From positions 930,001-994,000 of the forward strand of contig JAQSEB010000002.1 in NCBI GenBank assembly GCA_030063045.1: a DNA stretch of 64,000 bases. The letters are read 5' to 3'. Each line of letters opens with the position of its first letter. Position 1 is the first letter of the stretch. The DNA comes from Pratylenchus scribneri (taxonomy: Eukaryota; Nematoda; Chromadorea; Rhabditida; Pratylenchidae). The translations under genes and the position numbers were made by a program. The notes under the pieces were generated by a model. The model searched no databases. It was not told where the DNA came from and saw only the letters and a program-made list of their open reading frames with translations. Positions 44,334-57,600 of the stretch are shown in pieces.

Positions 44334-47300
44334 ATATGGAATAACATTTTTTGATGCAACACCCCTCCCCTCATTATTTTTAAATCTCATTAATTTTATG
44401 CTATTTTAAGCCGATCTCCCAATCCCAACTCTTTTTGCCTTTGTAAAGAAAACATTCCGATGCCTTTTAAAAAAGATAAAATTCATTCGAACCATTCAAA
44501 GACAATTTAAAGTAATTTATGCAAATTAATCACAACCACCTCCACCCTTCGCCAATTTCCCCGTACTTATAGCACCTTTCTTCCAACTCACCCACATATT
44601 ATCCATCCAATTTGACCTGTTGATGACCCCAATAGGTGCTGGCCAATAAAATTCAACCAATCCATCTTCCTCATTTTCGCCAATTGTTGGCCACTTTCTC
44701 ACCTTTTTGTTGGTCAGGGCCGTTCCACCAAAATCACTACCTTCCATTAATTTTAACTCTTTCCTTTCCTATTCGGCCCCAAATCCATCCACAAAAGGGG
44801 TTGAGACATTTACCCCAAATCCATCCTTCAATACTCGCGGCACCTTGATTTTTGGCTTATTCCAAAAGGAATAGGATAAGTAAATGAAGGATTTGGCCCT
44901 AAAGAGTGTGGAGAGCTGGAGAGGGGATTTGGCATATTTATTTTGGTCACATTCAGTCTCGACAGGTTTCATTTCCCCCGCTAATTCCAATGCACCATTC
45001 CTCAATATCATTCACCGTCTCCAATCCCAAAATCAGCTGCTTCAAATTAATCTTTCCCCTTTAATTTCCTCCTCATTTTTTTTTTATTTTTACCTTTTTG
45101 TCCCCTCTTCTTATCCTTTCCCATTTGGGCCCTTCCCTTCATTTCCATAATATTAATTTTGGTGAATTCCTTTGGCAAAAAAAGCCGAAGGCAAAAAAAT
45201 TTGCGCAACCAAAAAGGGCCCCGATTAAATTAATAGAAAATGTTCGCGCAGTCCGAATTCATTCCATAAATGGAAAATGGGGAAGGGAAGGGGGATTTGT
45301 GAGCAATGCAAAGCACAAGGCCGAGATTATATTTATATGGATAGCAAAAATGGTTGGAAAAGGATGTAAATAGATTTGAGCCACAACGACGGAGAGTCGG
45401 CAAAATGATGACTACAAAAATGAGGCGAAAATTATTATAAAGCAGGCCTAAAAATTACAAAATGCTCCAAATATTCAAGAAGCATTGGCCATCATAGACC
45501 TATGAATAATTTATTCGGCCAATTTGACCATTTACATACATTCATCATATTCGTTTCCATTGTTTCCCCCTTAAAACATCCTCTTCAAATATTTCCTTCC
45601 CATCTGCCACCCATCCATCCCCCTCCGTTATATTTATTTGTTGCTGCCCAAAAGTGGTGGCTGGCGGGTGACGTTCTCGAGGGGCTAGGCGGGATTGATG
45701 GTTGGTGGACAGACAAATGGACGGAAAACGCGGCCAAGTGTCCCTCTTGCCAAAATTGGGTCGTACAATGGCCAAAGTGGTAGATGGAAGGGGGAGGGGT
45801 ATTCGTTGTGATTGATGCGTGACACATTTGTTTGGGCAACATTTGTGGATGTGTGGTAGACCGGCCCATTTGGCCATAACTTGTTGTCCCAACTCCAACC
45901 AACCAATCTCCCCTCAAATCCTTTTGACAATTCTATCGGCCAATCCCCAGAAAACATTATTAAATGGGCTGACATTTTGAGCCCAGAAGTCCCCATAAAA
46001 TTGACCCAACTTCCTCATCATTTTCCAAGACTTATAGGCCGCGACAAGTGAGTAAAAGATTACAATGGAATTATACAATTTGCCTCACCATAGATGGCCC
46101 ATTTGAATTGGCCAATATCCATCCTTATTCTTCCCTATCCCAAATTTGACAGAACCAGCAGCTGGTCTTCCCCTCCGAATTCATCCATCCTCTTCCATAT
46201 TCTTCCATATATAATTAATAAAGCCGGCGAAATCCCCTTCTCCAAATTGCCTTTGCCTCCAACCTCCATCCATTTCCTCTGCGCGGTGTTCCCCCACCAA
46301 TCAAAAGAATAAATAAAAATAATAATCATATAGGGAGGTGAGGGCAAACACACTCCACTCGCCACCCACTCGCACCTTCCATCCTCCCCTCGAGGCAAAT
46401 GGGCCCTCTGAGCCTTTATTATGGATGAGCTTGGTGGTCGTCCGGTGGCCCCTTGGGCAGGAAGGCGCACCACTGACCTGCTCTGCTCTCTGTTGAGAGG
46501 ATTGAGGGCACTTTGGGCTGCTGGTCGCACTGGAGACGACCCAAATGTAGGGAAGGGGCGCTGGAGGCGACGATAGGGAAAATGGGTTGGGGAAGGATGT
46601 AAATGGGCACAGGGAATTGACCACCATCATTTGCATTTTGGAGGGCACAACCTCCCTTTCCACAATGTTGGTGGTGAGCTCCACATATAGGCAGAAGGGG
46701 GTGGAACATCGTCCGCAATTTCCGCTCCACCGAAGACTTCCTCCAATTCATCCATTCTTCGGCAGAACTTTTCCCAGTTTTTTCCAGCTCTTCTTCCTCC
46801 ATCTCATCGCTTTTTCTCAACTTTTTAAAGCACAATTCTTTTTGCCTTTTTAAAATTTCCTTTTTTTTTAATTTTCATGGCCATATTTCCTCTGTTTGAA
46901 GTTTGGCCTCTAAACTTTGACTTAACTCAATGCTTAAATTATAAAATCATTAGGCAAAATTGGCCTCTCCTTCCTTCAAAAATGGCACAATTCTCCTTTA
47001 GGCCCCAACTAAAATCCCAAAAATGTTTTGTCCTCATAAAATTGAATGAGTATTGCACACACAAAATGCACTGTGAAGGAGGCTTTTCTCCGTTTTGAAG
47101 ATGTCTAGCTTTTGTGGCACAGGCACATTCAACAGCCACAGAGTGGATGGATGGATGGTGCCGCCACCATCTTTCCCAGCCTAAACATTTGTTGCCCGTC
47201 TTCCTCCTCCAGCCAACCAGCCCCAAACATTTGTGTGGCCAAAATCTGTGGCCACTGCCATCCTCCAGCCCCAAATTCTATTCCAAAAATGGCCCATTCT

Positions 47301-49736
47301 CCCGCTGTTCTTCCCCAAATTCCTCCACAATTTCCCTTCCTATTTTTATAGACCTCCAAATTCAGTGGAGGCGCACACCAATTGTGTCCCTTTCCATCAT
47401 ATTTGAGGGAAATGCCCCAATTTGGATACTCAAATGTGAAATATTTCAACAATCCCTCCACCCAAATCCGGCCCACAAATCCCCCATTCATCATTTCCAT
47501 TCGTCATTTCAATGCCGAATTACTTTACACGGCTACTTTACCCCTCCCTCCTTTATTCCTCCCAACTGTTCTCCCACCCATCCAATTTCCCCGCACATTT
47601 TCCCAGCTTTTTGGCCGGCTGGCTCTTTGGTGTGTTAGCGTGAGAAAATAATTGCATTGCATTTGAGATGGGAATGGGGAGACTTTCCATGGGATAAATG
47701 GAATGGGAAGGAAGGAATAAGAAGACTTGGGTAGGACGAGGAGGAGCTTTGCCTATAGGCCGATTGCCTTTGCCCCCACCCATTCATTCATTCTTCCATT
47801 TTGCCATCGGGTCTATGGCAGCGGTTGAAGGCCGCCGGCAAAATTAATAACGGAGTACCCCTTCTTTTGGCTCACGCGGCCGCCATCTCCCTTTAGCCGG
47901 GGCCAAGGCCGAGACGAGTCGCTCACAGAAAGCTGGGTCTTGAGTGTATTTCCCCCTCTATTTTTCATGCATTTTTCGATTCATCTTCCTTTTCACAATT
48001 TTTTCTTCCCCTTCCGCCCCTCCTTTTTCCCCCAAATATGGAGCGGGCCTAGTAAAAAGACAGGGAAGAGGATTTAAAGAGTAAAGTGCCATCATTTTAA
48101 AGGGATGTTTGGGCAAAACGAGGAGAAGAAGTGTGCCCCGGGGAAAATACGGCGGAAAAGGGGAATTGGCCGGAAATATTGGTGGATGCATTCGATGGAA
48201 AAGCGGCAAATTCTCCACACAAACATATTTTGTTTTACTTCCCAATCCATCCACATTCGATTCGCCGAATTCAATTTCAATCCATTCGAATACGAAAATG
48301 CAATTACTAATTGACTGACAGCCGACTTTCGGAATGAGCGATTTTATTTGGCATTTAATGCGCCAAAAAGTGTGCCGACAGACTTTAATGCAACCATCAA
48401 AATAACATGCCCTTTGGCAATATTTTGAACGGATGGAGGGAATGACGTCCTTTGCCTGCAGACCTGGGGGAAATATTAAATGGATGAATGGGCCCACTGG
48501 CAATGGGTAAAATAAATTGGCTGACTCCATTCTCACAATGACGTCGCCCATTTCATTTGATCCCCCATTATTTTCATCCTTTGTGGCCCATGAAAACAAC
48601 TGTGATCATCCCGAATATTCCATTCTACCTTTATTAGTCACCCACCTATAAAACTTAATTTCATAAAAACCAACTTATTAAACTACGACCAATAATTTCC
48701 TTTCAAAATGCGGGGGAAATGAATCACACATTGCACATTTTGCAATTGCTTTAGTCCCATCGGTTGGCTATGGAAAGATCAAATCCACTTCTCAGTCTAA
48801 TTTCCAAACTTTCTTTCCCTTCCTTTGACCAAGAAATGTGGTCGATGATGGGGCCAAAAAAAGGCCATAGAAAAGCTGCATTTGCTGCATTTTTTATTTT
48901 CCTGCAAATTTCAATTCTAAAAAGCTAATCGCCTCGGATTAGATTTCATATCGCTCTAATTTTTAACTCATTCAGTCAGAGTCAAATTGCAATCCAATTT
49001 TCCCCATTTTACTTCCCCCCTTTCCAGCACTTTTATTTGGGCCAAACCCCCTTTTCCCTCTTCCTCTATAGTGTTGATTATTGCTTCCTTCCCATTCCCC
49101 TATCCATTTCATCCAATTTTCCCGCCAGTCGGTTTGGCTTCTTCCCATCACCTTCACCTTCCTTCCATTTTTATCATCAATCACCAACCAGCCGAACATC
49201 ACACAGAATCATCAGAATGTTGTAACGGCGCCCTCTTTTCTATGTTTTCTCAAATGATCCTTCTTTTTTTACATCATGTTCGCCAATAAGCCAGTTTAAT
49301 AATTTTTCTTTCATTTCATTTCACTTTTTCACAACCCGCCGTTCACATGAATATTCTCCCCACTTTTCCAATTAAAAGTTAAAACCAAAACTGTCGCGGA
49401 GTCAAAGTACAATGCATAATTCTAATCTAAAAGTTCCAAACAATCAAAATTGACCTTTGTTCCCATTCCGCCGATTAGAAAGTCCACTGATAATAATGAA
49501 AATTCTCGATAAATCTTCGATTTTAGCCAATTAAGAATACGGTAAAAAAAGAATTATCCATTTCAAATTTAAATTTTCACAAAAAGTTCTTTTTTCTATT
49601 CCCGCATCCCGCTCTCTCCTTTTCCCATTATCTCTCACTTTATTCAATCGATCCGCGCATCCGCGGAAAAATCAAAGAAAATCAAAGGATTATGGATGGA
49701 TTTTGCAGGTTTAAAATCCTCATTTTTTGCCATTGA
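44334..49736. other. Large gene-free region upstream of the proprotein convertase
   Basis: About 5.4 kb with no phase-matched exon chain. It is less AT-rich than its surroundings and C-rich on the plus strand, with many CCC, TTCCC and CCATCC words; open frames on both strands are long as a consequence (213 codons at 47958-48599, 174 at 47114-47638). None resembles a family. It could be extended regulatory DNA or 5' UTR introns of the convertase gene. Confidence 0.4.
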
Positions 49737-52700
49737 ATGGGCAAAAGGTGGAAATGTCCAAAAGCGAACGAAGAAGCAACACCACCATCATTGGAATTTG
49801 CAGCAGAAGCACTCGATGATGATGATGAAGAAGAAGGATTATTGCCGATTGATCTCTGTTGCCCCGGTTGTTTTGAAGAAGAGGAAGGTAAGATTACCAT
49901 TTTATCAATGCTGAATTGACTATTTTTTGCAATTTAGGCGAGTCCTTTGTCCCGCTGACCACTCAATTTTGCAAAGATGGTGGATGCTCAAATCAACAAA
50001 ATATTCCGTTTGTCAGCAGCAACAAAACACGAAGAAGAGGAGACAACCGGGAAGAAGAGGACATTTACCTCTGTGCTGCCCATCACATGCCCAACAATTC
50101 CACAAACGATGATGATGAAGATGATCTCCACCATCGGCCCAATCTTCACCAGCATTGCCCAACAAAACCACAAATCAGATGGAGGAGGAGGAGAACATCA
50201 ACAACAACAACTTCTTCATTTTCGTACAAACCAATCTTCTTTCTTTTTGGCCTTTTCATCACTTCCATTTTTGCACATTCCATTGCGGCTGAAATGTCTG
50301 CATCTCCTCCGGAAAGTTCAGGTTTTTGGAATAAATTTAATTCAAAATAAAATTACATTATTTGTCAGGTTTATTGCCCAATCCATCGCCACCAAATAGG
50401 CAACCAAAAAAAGTGTACACCAATCAATGGGCATTACGGATTGAGGGTGGACGGGAAGAGGATGCGGATGCGCTCGCCTCCAAATACGGGTTTCGAAATT
50501 TGGGTCCAGTGAGTTGGCGAAAATACAAATTTAATTAATAATTATTTCAAGATAATCCCCGGTGGAGAATTCTACTTATTCGAGAGCCGCGTCATCCGGA
50601 AACGATCTCTTCGCAAAGTTCGCCGTCATTTGTACCCTTCGATTGGCCGAGAACACAATGTAAAATTTTTAACGTTAATTTGGATTAAACAGGTTTTGGG
50701 TGGCTAGACTAGTGTTTATATAGAAGATTTTACTTTAAAAATATTTTCGACCTAAAGTGGGGCCCTTCACTTTCGCAAAATTTAGGTCTCGGGTTCGAAT
50801 CCGCTCCGAGGACAATAATTTTTTTCGGCATTTCTATGTAATAAACTAATTCGAACATAAAATTATACAAAAAGAATGCCAGTCTCAGTCTTATCAAATT
50901 CATTTTTTTCCAGGTAATTTGGCTCGAACAACAAGTCGTCAAAAAGCGAGTAAAACGTGATTTTCTTCCCACTCCTAATCGTGCAAAACGTTCATCACCG
51001 TCCAATGCCGGCCCACCAATTGGCCCAATTCGTCCCTACTATTCACCACATGGCCATTATCAACAAAGTTCGTTGGCAACAAATTCGGCGGAATTCAACG
51101 AAAAGACAGGAGGAGGCGGAAGAAATCCAACCCAATTGATGCGGGGAGGATATCATCGGCCACCACGGCCTGAATTGGCCCATCAAATGCATTCGGGCGA
51201 AGGATCAGTCATTCAACACAGCGATTACGAAAATGACGACTATTTTGAGGCCGAGGATTTTCTGAACATGAATCGAGTCCAGGACCGGCAATACTATGGC
51301 AGACTGAGGTTCACGGCGCCAAATGATCCATATTGGAAGGATATGTTCGTTTTTTTAATTTATTGGGAATTAATTGTAAAATTATCGGGAATGCAACAAG
51401 TCTAAATAAATGGATAATTTAAAGGATTTAATCAAATTCTTTGAAAAAAATACATTAGATTTAGGCTGATAGGGCTTGAAATTTGTAAAAATATTAACAA
51501 AAAATTTTGAAAATTTTCGACGCAAAGAGTAGGTCACGGGTTCAAACTTGCTCATTCATCAGAGAAATTTTTTCAGTCTTGTCGGACATTTTACATTACT
51601 TTTCTTGACAAAATACATCAATTCTAACAAAAAGGCATTAGCACAAATTAAATTGAAATTTGAAATCATAATTAAAAATATCTCTTTAAAAATTAATTCT
51701 AATATTAGGTGGTATTTGCATCGACGCGACGAACAACCGGAAGAAATGGACCACAACGTGAAAGAAGCTTGGTCCCTGGGCTACACTGGCAAAGGAATTG
51801 TGGTCACAATCCTGGACGATGGCCTCGAACGAACACATCCCGACATTGGGCCAAACTATGATCCGGATGCCTCCTACGATGTGAATGACCGGGACGAAGA
51901 CCCAACTCCGCGCTATGAGTACACCGACGAAAACCGACACGGGACAAGGTGCGCGGGGGAGGTGGCCGCAATTTTCAACAATTCCCTGTGCATTGTTGGC
52001 ATTGCCTACAACGCACGGATTGGTGGCATTCGAATGTTGGACGGTTTGTGAATTAATTATAATTAATTTGGGAGCTAATTAGCTGGGCTAAATTTGAATA
52101 TGGCCATTGATTCAATTTAATTTCGGTAACACTTGTTAGGATTTTTAGCTCGAAATACTACTAAATTTCGTCAAGAAATATACTATAGAATGTATAAAAA
52201 TCCATAAAAGTGAATAATAAATTAGAAAAAAAATATTGTCCTATAATCGGGTTCGAACCCGAGACCTAAATTCTACAAAATAAAAGACCCTCCTTTGGGT
52301 CGAAATTCTTTTTGATTTTTTTTTCATTGTATTTATGAATTAAATTATAAATTTCAGGCGATGTGACAGACGCAGTCGAGGCCACCTCATTGAGCCACAA
52401 TTCCCAGCACATTGACATTTATTCAGCCAGTTGGGGACCCGATGATGATGGGTAAAAATTAACAAATTGAAATGAATAATTTATAAAATTTCCAGGCGAA
52501 CGGTGGATGGGCCGGCAACATTGACCAAAAGTGCCTTTGAACGAGGGATTATGGAAGGTCGTCAGGGAAAAGGCTCAATATTCATCTGGGCCTCTGGGAA
52601 TGGCGGAAAAGGTTTCATTAATTTTATTTTATAAAAATTTTAAATAAATCCAAATTCTTATTAGATGCGGATTCATGCAATTGCGACGGGTACACCAATT

Positions 52701-54287
52701 CCATCCATACACTTTCAATTTCATCGGCAACGGAAAGAGGCAATATTCCCTGGTATTCCGAGGCATGCAGGTGCATAAAAAATTTAAAAATAAATTTAAT
52801 AAAAATTCTGAATTAAAGTTCAACATTGGCCACCGCCTATTCCAGTGGGGCAACCGGCGAACGAATGATCGTGACCACAGATTTGCACCATTCCTGCACC
52901 AAATCCCACACTGGCACATCCGCATCTGCTCCATTGGCTGCGGGCATTGCCGCCCTGACACTGGAGGCAAACCCCGATTTGGGATGGAGAGATTTACAGG
53001 TTTTTATTGTCAAAATTATTTGGAAATGTTAAAAAATTGGTTCATTTAAATTCAAATCCAGTAAATCCTGGAGAAACATTATTTTATGAATTTCCAAATT
53101 ACTTAAATTCCAAAAATTTTTGTCTAAATTATACAATTAAAACGCCATCAAAAACCTTTAATCTTGATTTAAATTAAAAATTATATGCGAAAATTTAAGC
53201 CAGCAATCACAAGACATGTGTAGCGTAGTTGGTTACGCCCCCAATTTTTAACCCATTTGGGTCGGGTTCAATTCCCTGCCGAAGACAATATTTTTTCTAT
53301 GAAGAAAATTAAAATTTTTTAAAAATTTTCCCAAAAATAAAACTAAAAAATGTTTTTTCATTCAAAAATCAATAATTCTTATTAATTCAGCACATTGTTG
53401 TGAGGACAGCGAAGCCAGTGAATTTGCGAGCCGGAGATTGGCGTTTGAATGGGATTGGCCGAAATGTTTCGCATTCATTCGGCTATGGACTTTTGGATGC
53501 GGGCGCAATGGTCCGGCTGGCCCGAGTTTGGCGGAATGTGCCGAAACCGAAGAAATGTCGCGCCATCTATCCGAATCCAGACAAGTAAGTAGCAAAACTG
53601 ACCATAAATAATTTACTAAATAAATTAGAACAATTCCGCATGGCAATCGATTGCATTTGCAGCTGTACACGGATGGATGCGCAGAGAGGAGGGACAATCA
53701 AGTCAAATACCTGGAACATGTGCAGGCCATTGTGACGTTGAGTGCCCCAAAGCGAGGCGACATCCAAATTTATTTGACAAGTCCAAGAGGTATAATTTTT
53801 CAACAAAGTTTAATTATTAAATTTTAATAATTTTTAAAATTATTATTAATGGTTTTTGTTTAGGAACGCGATCGACCCTGCTGGCCAAACGACAACGGGA
53901 CACGAGTCGGACGGGCTTCAAAGATTGGGCCTTCATGACCACTCACAATTGGGGCGAAAGTGCATATGGCACTTGGTCTTTGGAGATTGACAACGACGGA
54001 TATGATGGTGGGCTTTGGGTTGGGTGAAGCAAATATCCTCATTTTTAGATGCGGAATTGCTCAAATGGGAATTGGTGCTTTACGGGACGGACGTATACAT
54101 TGGCCCCACCGGCTACGAGCCCTCCTCCATTCTTGCCGAACGTTCTGTCCAACCACATGCACACGGCGCACTTTTTGATTCATCCAGCAGTGCGAGAGGA
54201 ATGCCATGGCTGATCTGGGCAATGTTAAGCTTAATTCTTTCCATATTCCTCCCTCTCATATTGAACGCCTTCATTCTTCCCATTTAA
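49737..54287 (+). CDS. Furin-type proprotein convertase (BLI-4/KPC-1 class)
   Basis: A multi-exon subtilisin-like endoprotease that cleaves proproteins after dibasic sites in the secretory pathway; in nematodes this class processes cuticle collagens and other precursors. Order: an unusual ~160-residue acidic/low-complexity N-terminal lead, a hydrophobic signal or anchor ([20 protein letters not shown]), the prodomain ([13 protein letters not shown]...LASKYGF...GGEFYLFE), its cleavage site [10 protein letters not shown], a ~120-residue linker, and the catalytic domain. Active-site residues: Asp in [14 protein letters not shown], His in [15 protein letters not shown], the oxyanion Asn in IWASGNGG, and Ser in [15 protein letters not shown]. 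The P domain follows ([48 protein letters not shown]). The end is a Ser-rich stretch and a terminal hydrophobic helix ([18 protein letters not shown]), with no Cys-rich domain. Four introns carry SINE-like elements. The start at 49737 is uncertain. Confidence 0.92.
50742..50826 (+). mobile_element. tRNA-related SINE-like element, convertase intron (copy 1)
   Basis: B-box GGGTTCGAATCC at 50791; the end is GAGGACAATAATTTTTT. It aligns with the inverted copy at 52226-52310 over about 80 bp, including TTTAGGTCTCGGGTTCGAA. Confidence 0.65.
51511..51575 (+). mobile_element. tRNA-related SINE-like fragment, convertase intron (copy 2)
   Basis: A shorter, decayed relative: TTTTCGACGCAAAGAGTAGG followed by TCACGGGTTCAAACTTG and a T-run. 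Confidence 0.4.
52226..52310 (-). mobile_element. tRNA-related SINE-like element, convertase intron (copy 3, inverted)
   Basis: The minus strand reads TTTCGACCCAAAGGAGGGTC, TTTAGGTCTCGGGTTCGAAC and AGGACAATATTTTTTT, matching copy 1 in the same gene in the opposite orientation. Confidence 0.65.
53213..53297 (+). mobile_element. tRNA-derived SINE-like element, convertase intron (copy 4)
   Basis: A-box TAGCGTAGTTGG at 53221, B-box GGTTCAATTCC at 53265 and the end GAAGACAATATTTTTT. It is the best partner of the 10673 copy. Confidence 0.65.
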
Positions 54288-54696
54288 TTTTTCCCCTCTC
54301 TTGCCCAACCCTTTTTTGTGAATTTCAACAATTTTTGCCAATTCCTCTCCCCGCAACATTCATTCCATTAAATCGAAACTTAATTTTTGTAAATTTTTGC
54401 CTCTTCTATTTGTACTCAATCCACCGTTCAAACATCCCCTAATGCCAGGCTAGTCATTTTTACCCTCTGAAAAGGTTGTTTTCATTCATAAAATTTATTC
54501 TCATTATTTTTGCATTGTTTTTTTATATTGGCCACAATAATAATATGACGGCATTACTATAAATTTTAATTTCGAATAAAATTATAAATGAAATGAGAGA
54601 GAATTTTTAATTTGATAACTGACATTTAAGGAAGTGTGAACTGTGAAATAAAAAATGATGTTAATATTATTTGTATTGATTGATTTTGTTCCGAAA
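54288..54696. other. 3' flank of convertase gene up to the satellite edge
   Basis: AT-rich with ATAAA-type signals (AAAATTTATTC; GAAATAAAAAA near 54644). No gene. The satellite begins abruptly at about 54697. Confidence 0.5.
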
Positions 54697-57600
54697 GAAG
54701 ATATAAATTTTTAAAAATTTTCAAAAATACAGGTAAAAATCAAAATTTTCAAAAATCAATTTTTCAAAATCGGCCCGAGTTTTCGGTCTGAAATTTTTTT
54801 GATAAAATATTATTAGTTATATCTAAAAAATAAAATCTAGGCCTAGAACTCTATACGTTTTTTAGTTATGAATTTTTAAAAATTTTCAAAAATACATGTA
54901 AAAATCAAAATTTTCAAAAATAAATTTTTCAAAATCGGCCCGAGTTTTCGGTCTGAAATTTTTTTGACAAAATATTATTAGTTATATCTAAAAAATAAAA
55001 AAAAATCTAGGCCTAGAACTCTATACGTTTTTTAGTTATGAATTTTTAAAAATTTTCAAAAATACATGTAAAAATCAAAATTTTCAAAAATAAATTTTTC
55101 AAAATCGGCCCGAGTTTTCGGTCTGAAATTTTTTTGACAAAATATTATTAGTTATATCTAAAAAATAAAAAAAAATCTAGGCCTAGAACTCTATACATTT
55201 TTTAGTTATGAATTTTTAAAAATTTTCAAAAATACATGTAAAAATCAAAATTTTCAAAAATCAATTTTTCAAAATCGGCCCGAGTTTTCGGTCTGAAATT
55301 TTTTTGATAAAATATTATTAGTTATATCTAAAAAATAAAAAAAAATCTAGGCCTAGAACTCTATACGTTTTTTAGTTATGAATTTTTAAAAATTTTCAAA
55401 AATACATGTAAAAATCAAAATTTTCAAAAATCAATTTTTCAAAATCGGCCCGAGTTTTCGGTCTGAAATTTTTTTGATAAAATATTATTAGTTATATCAA
55501 AAAAATAAAAAAAATCTAGGCCTAGAACTCTATACGTTTTTTAGTTATGAATTTTTAAAAATTTTCAAAAATACAGGTAAAAATCAAAATTTTCAAAAAT
55601 CAATTTTTCAAAATCGGCCCGAGTTTTCGGTCTGAAATTTTTTTGATAAAATATTATTAGTTATATCTAAAAAATAAAAAAAATCTAGGCCTAGAACTCT
55701 ATACGTTTTTTAGTTATGAATTTTTAAAAATTTTCAAAAATACATGTAAAAATCAAAATTTTCAAAAATCAATTTTTCAAAATCGGCCCGAGTTTTCGGT
55801 CTGAAATTTTTTTAATAAAATATTATTAGTTATATCAAAAAAATAAAAAAAATCTAGGCCTAGAACTCTATACGTTTTTTAGTTATGAATTTTTAAAAAT
55901 TTTCAAAAATACAGGTAAAAATCAAAATTTTCAAAAATCAATTTTTCAAAATCGGCCCGAGTTTTCGGTCTGAAATTTTTTTGACAAAATATTATTAGTT
56001 ATATCTAAAAAATAAAAAAAATCTAGGCCTAGAACTCTATACGTTTTTTAGTTATGAATTTTTAAAAATTTTCAAAAATACAGGTAAAAATCAAAATTTT
56101 CAAAAATCAATTTTTCAAAATCGGCCCGAGTTTTCGGTCTGAAATTTTTTTGATAAAATATTATTAGTTATATCTAAAAAATAAAAAAAAATCTAGGCCT
56201 AGAACTCTATACGTTTTTTAGTTATGAATTTTTAAAAATTTTCAAAAATACATGTAAAAATCAAAATTTTCAAAAATCAATTTTTCAAAATCGGCCCGAG
56301 TTTTCGGTCTGAAATTTTTTTAATAAAATATTATTAGTTATATCTAAAAAATAAAAAAAATCTAGGCCTAGAACTCTATACGTTTTTTAGTTATGAATTT
56401 TTAAAAATTTTCAAAAATACAGGTAAAAATCAAAATTTTCAAAAATCAATTTTTCAAAATCGGCCCGAGTTTTCGGTCTGAAATTTTTTTAATAAAATAT
56501 TATTAGTTATATCTAAAAAATAAAAAAAATCTAGGCCTAGAACTCTATACGTTTTTTAGTTATGAATTTTTAAAAATTTTCAAAAATACAGGTAAAAATC
56601 AAAATTTTCAAAAATCAATTTTTCAAAATCGGCCCGAGTTTTCGGTCTGAAATTTTTTTGATAAAATATTATTAGTTATATCTAAAAAATAAAAAAAAAT
56701 CTAGGCCTAGAACTCTATACGTTTTTAGTTATGAATTTTTAAAAATTTTCAAAAATACATGTAAAAATCAAAATTTTCAAAAATCAATTTTTCAAAATCG
56801 GCCCGAGTTTTCGGTCTGAAATTTTTTTTAATAAAATATTATTAGTTATATCAAAAAAATAAAAAAAATCTAGGCCTAGAACTCTATACGTTTTTTAGTT
56901 ATGAATTTTTAAAAATTTTCAAAAATACAGGTAAAAATCAAAATTTTCAAAAATCAATTTTTCAAAATCGGCCCGAGTTTTCGGTCTGAAATTTTTTTAA
57001 TAAAATATTATTAGTTATATCAAAAAAATAAAAAAAATCTAGGCCTAGAACTCTATACGTTTTTTAGTTATGAATTTTTAAAAATTTTCAAAAATACAGG
57101 TAAAAATCAAAATTTTCAAAAATCAATTTTTCAAAATCGGCCCGAGTTTTCGGTCTGAAATTTTTTTGATAAAATATTATTAGTTATATCTAAAAAATAA
57201 AAAAAAATCTAGGCCTAGAACTCTATACGTTTTTTAGTTATGAATTTTTAAAAATTTTCAAAAATACAGGTAAAAATCAAAATTTTCAAAAATCAATTTT
57301 TCAAAATCGGCCCGAGTTTTCGGTCTGAAATTTTTTTAATAAAATATTATTAGTTATATCAAAAAAATAAAAAAAATCTAGGCCTAGAACTCTATACGTT
57401 TTTTAGTTATGAATTTTTAAAAATTTTCAAAAATACAGGTAAAAATCAAAATTTTCAAAAATCAATTTTTCAAAATCGGCCCGAGTTTTCGGTCTGAAAT
57501 TTTTTTGATAAAATATTATTAGTTATATCTAAAAAATAAAAAAAAATCTAGGCCTAGAACTCTATACGTTTTTTAGTTATGAATTTTTAAAAATTTTCAA

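Noticed and set aside
47114..47638. 174-codon plus-strand ORF
   Set aside because: Pro/Ser/His-rich composition follows from C-rich DNA. An antisense ORF covers the same bases, and no family resemblance is seen.
47958..48599. 213-codon ORF on the minus strand
   Set aside because: It sits in C-rich DNA where stops are scarce on both strands, overlaps other open frames, and shows no domain, splice context or sensible composition.
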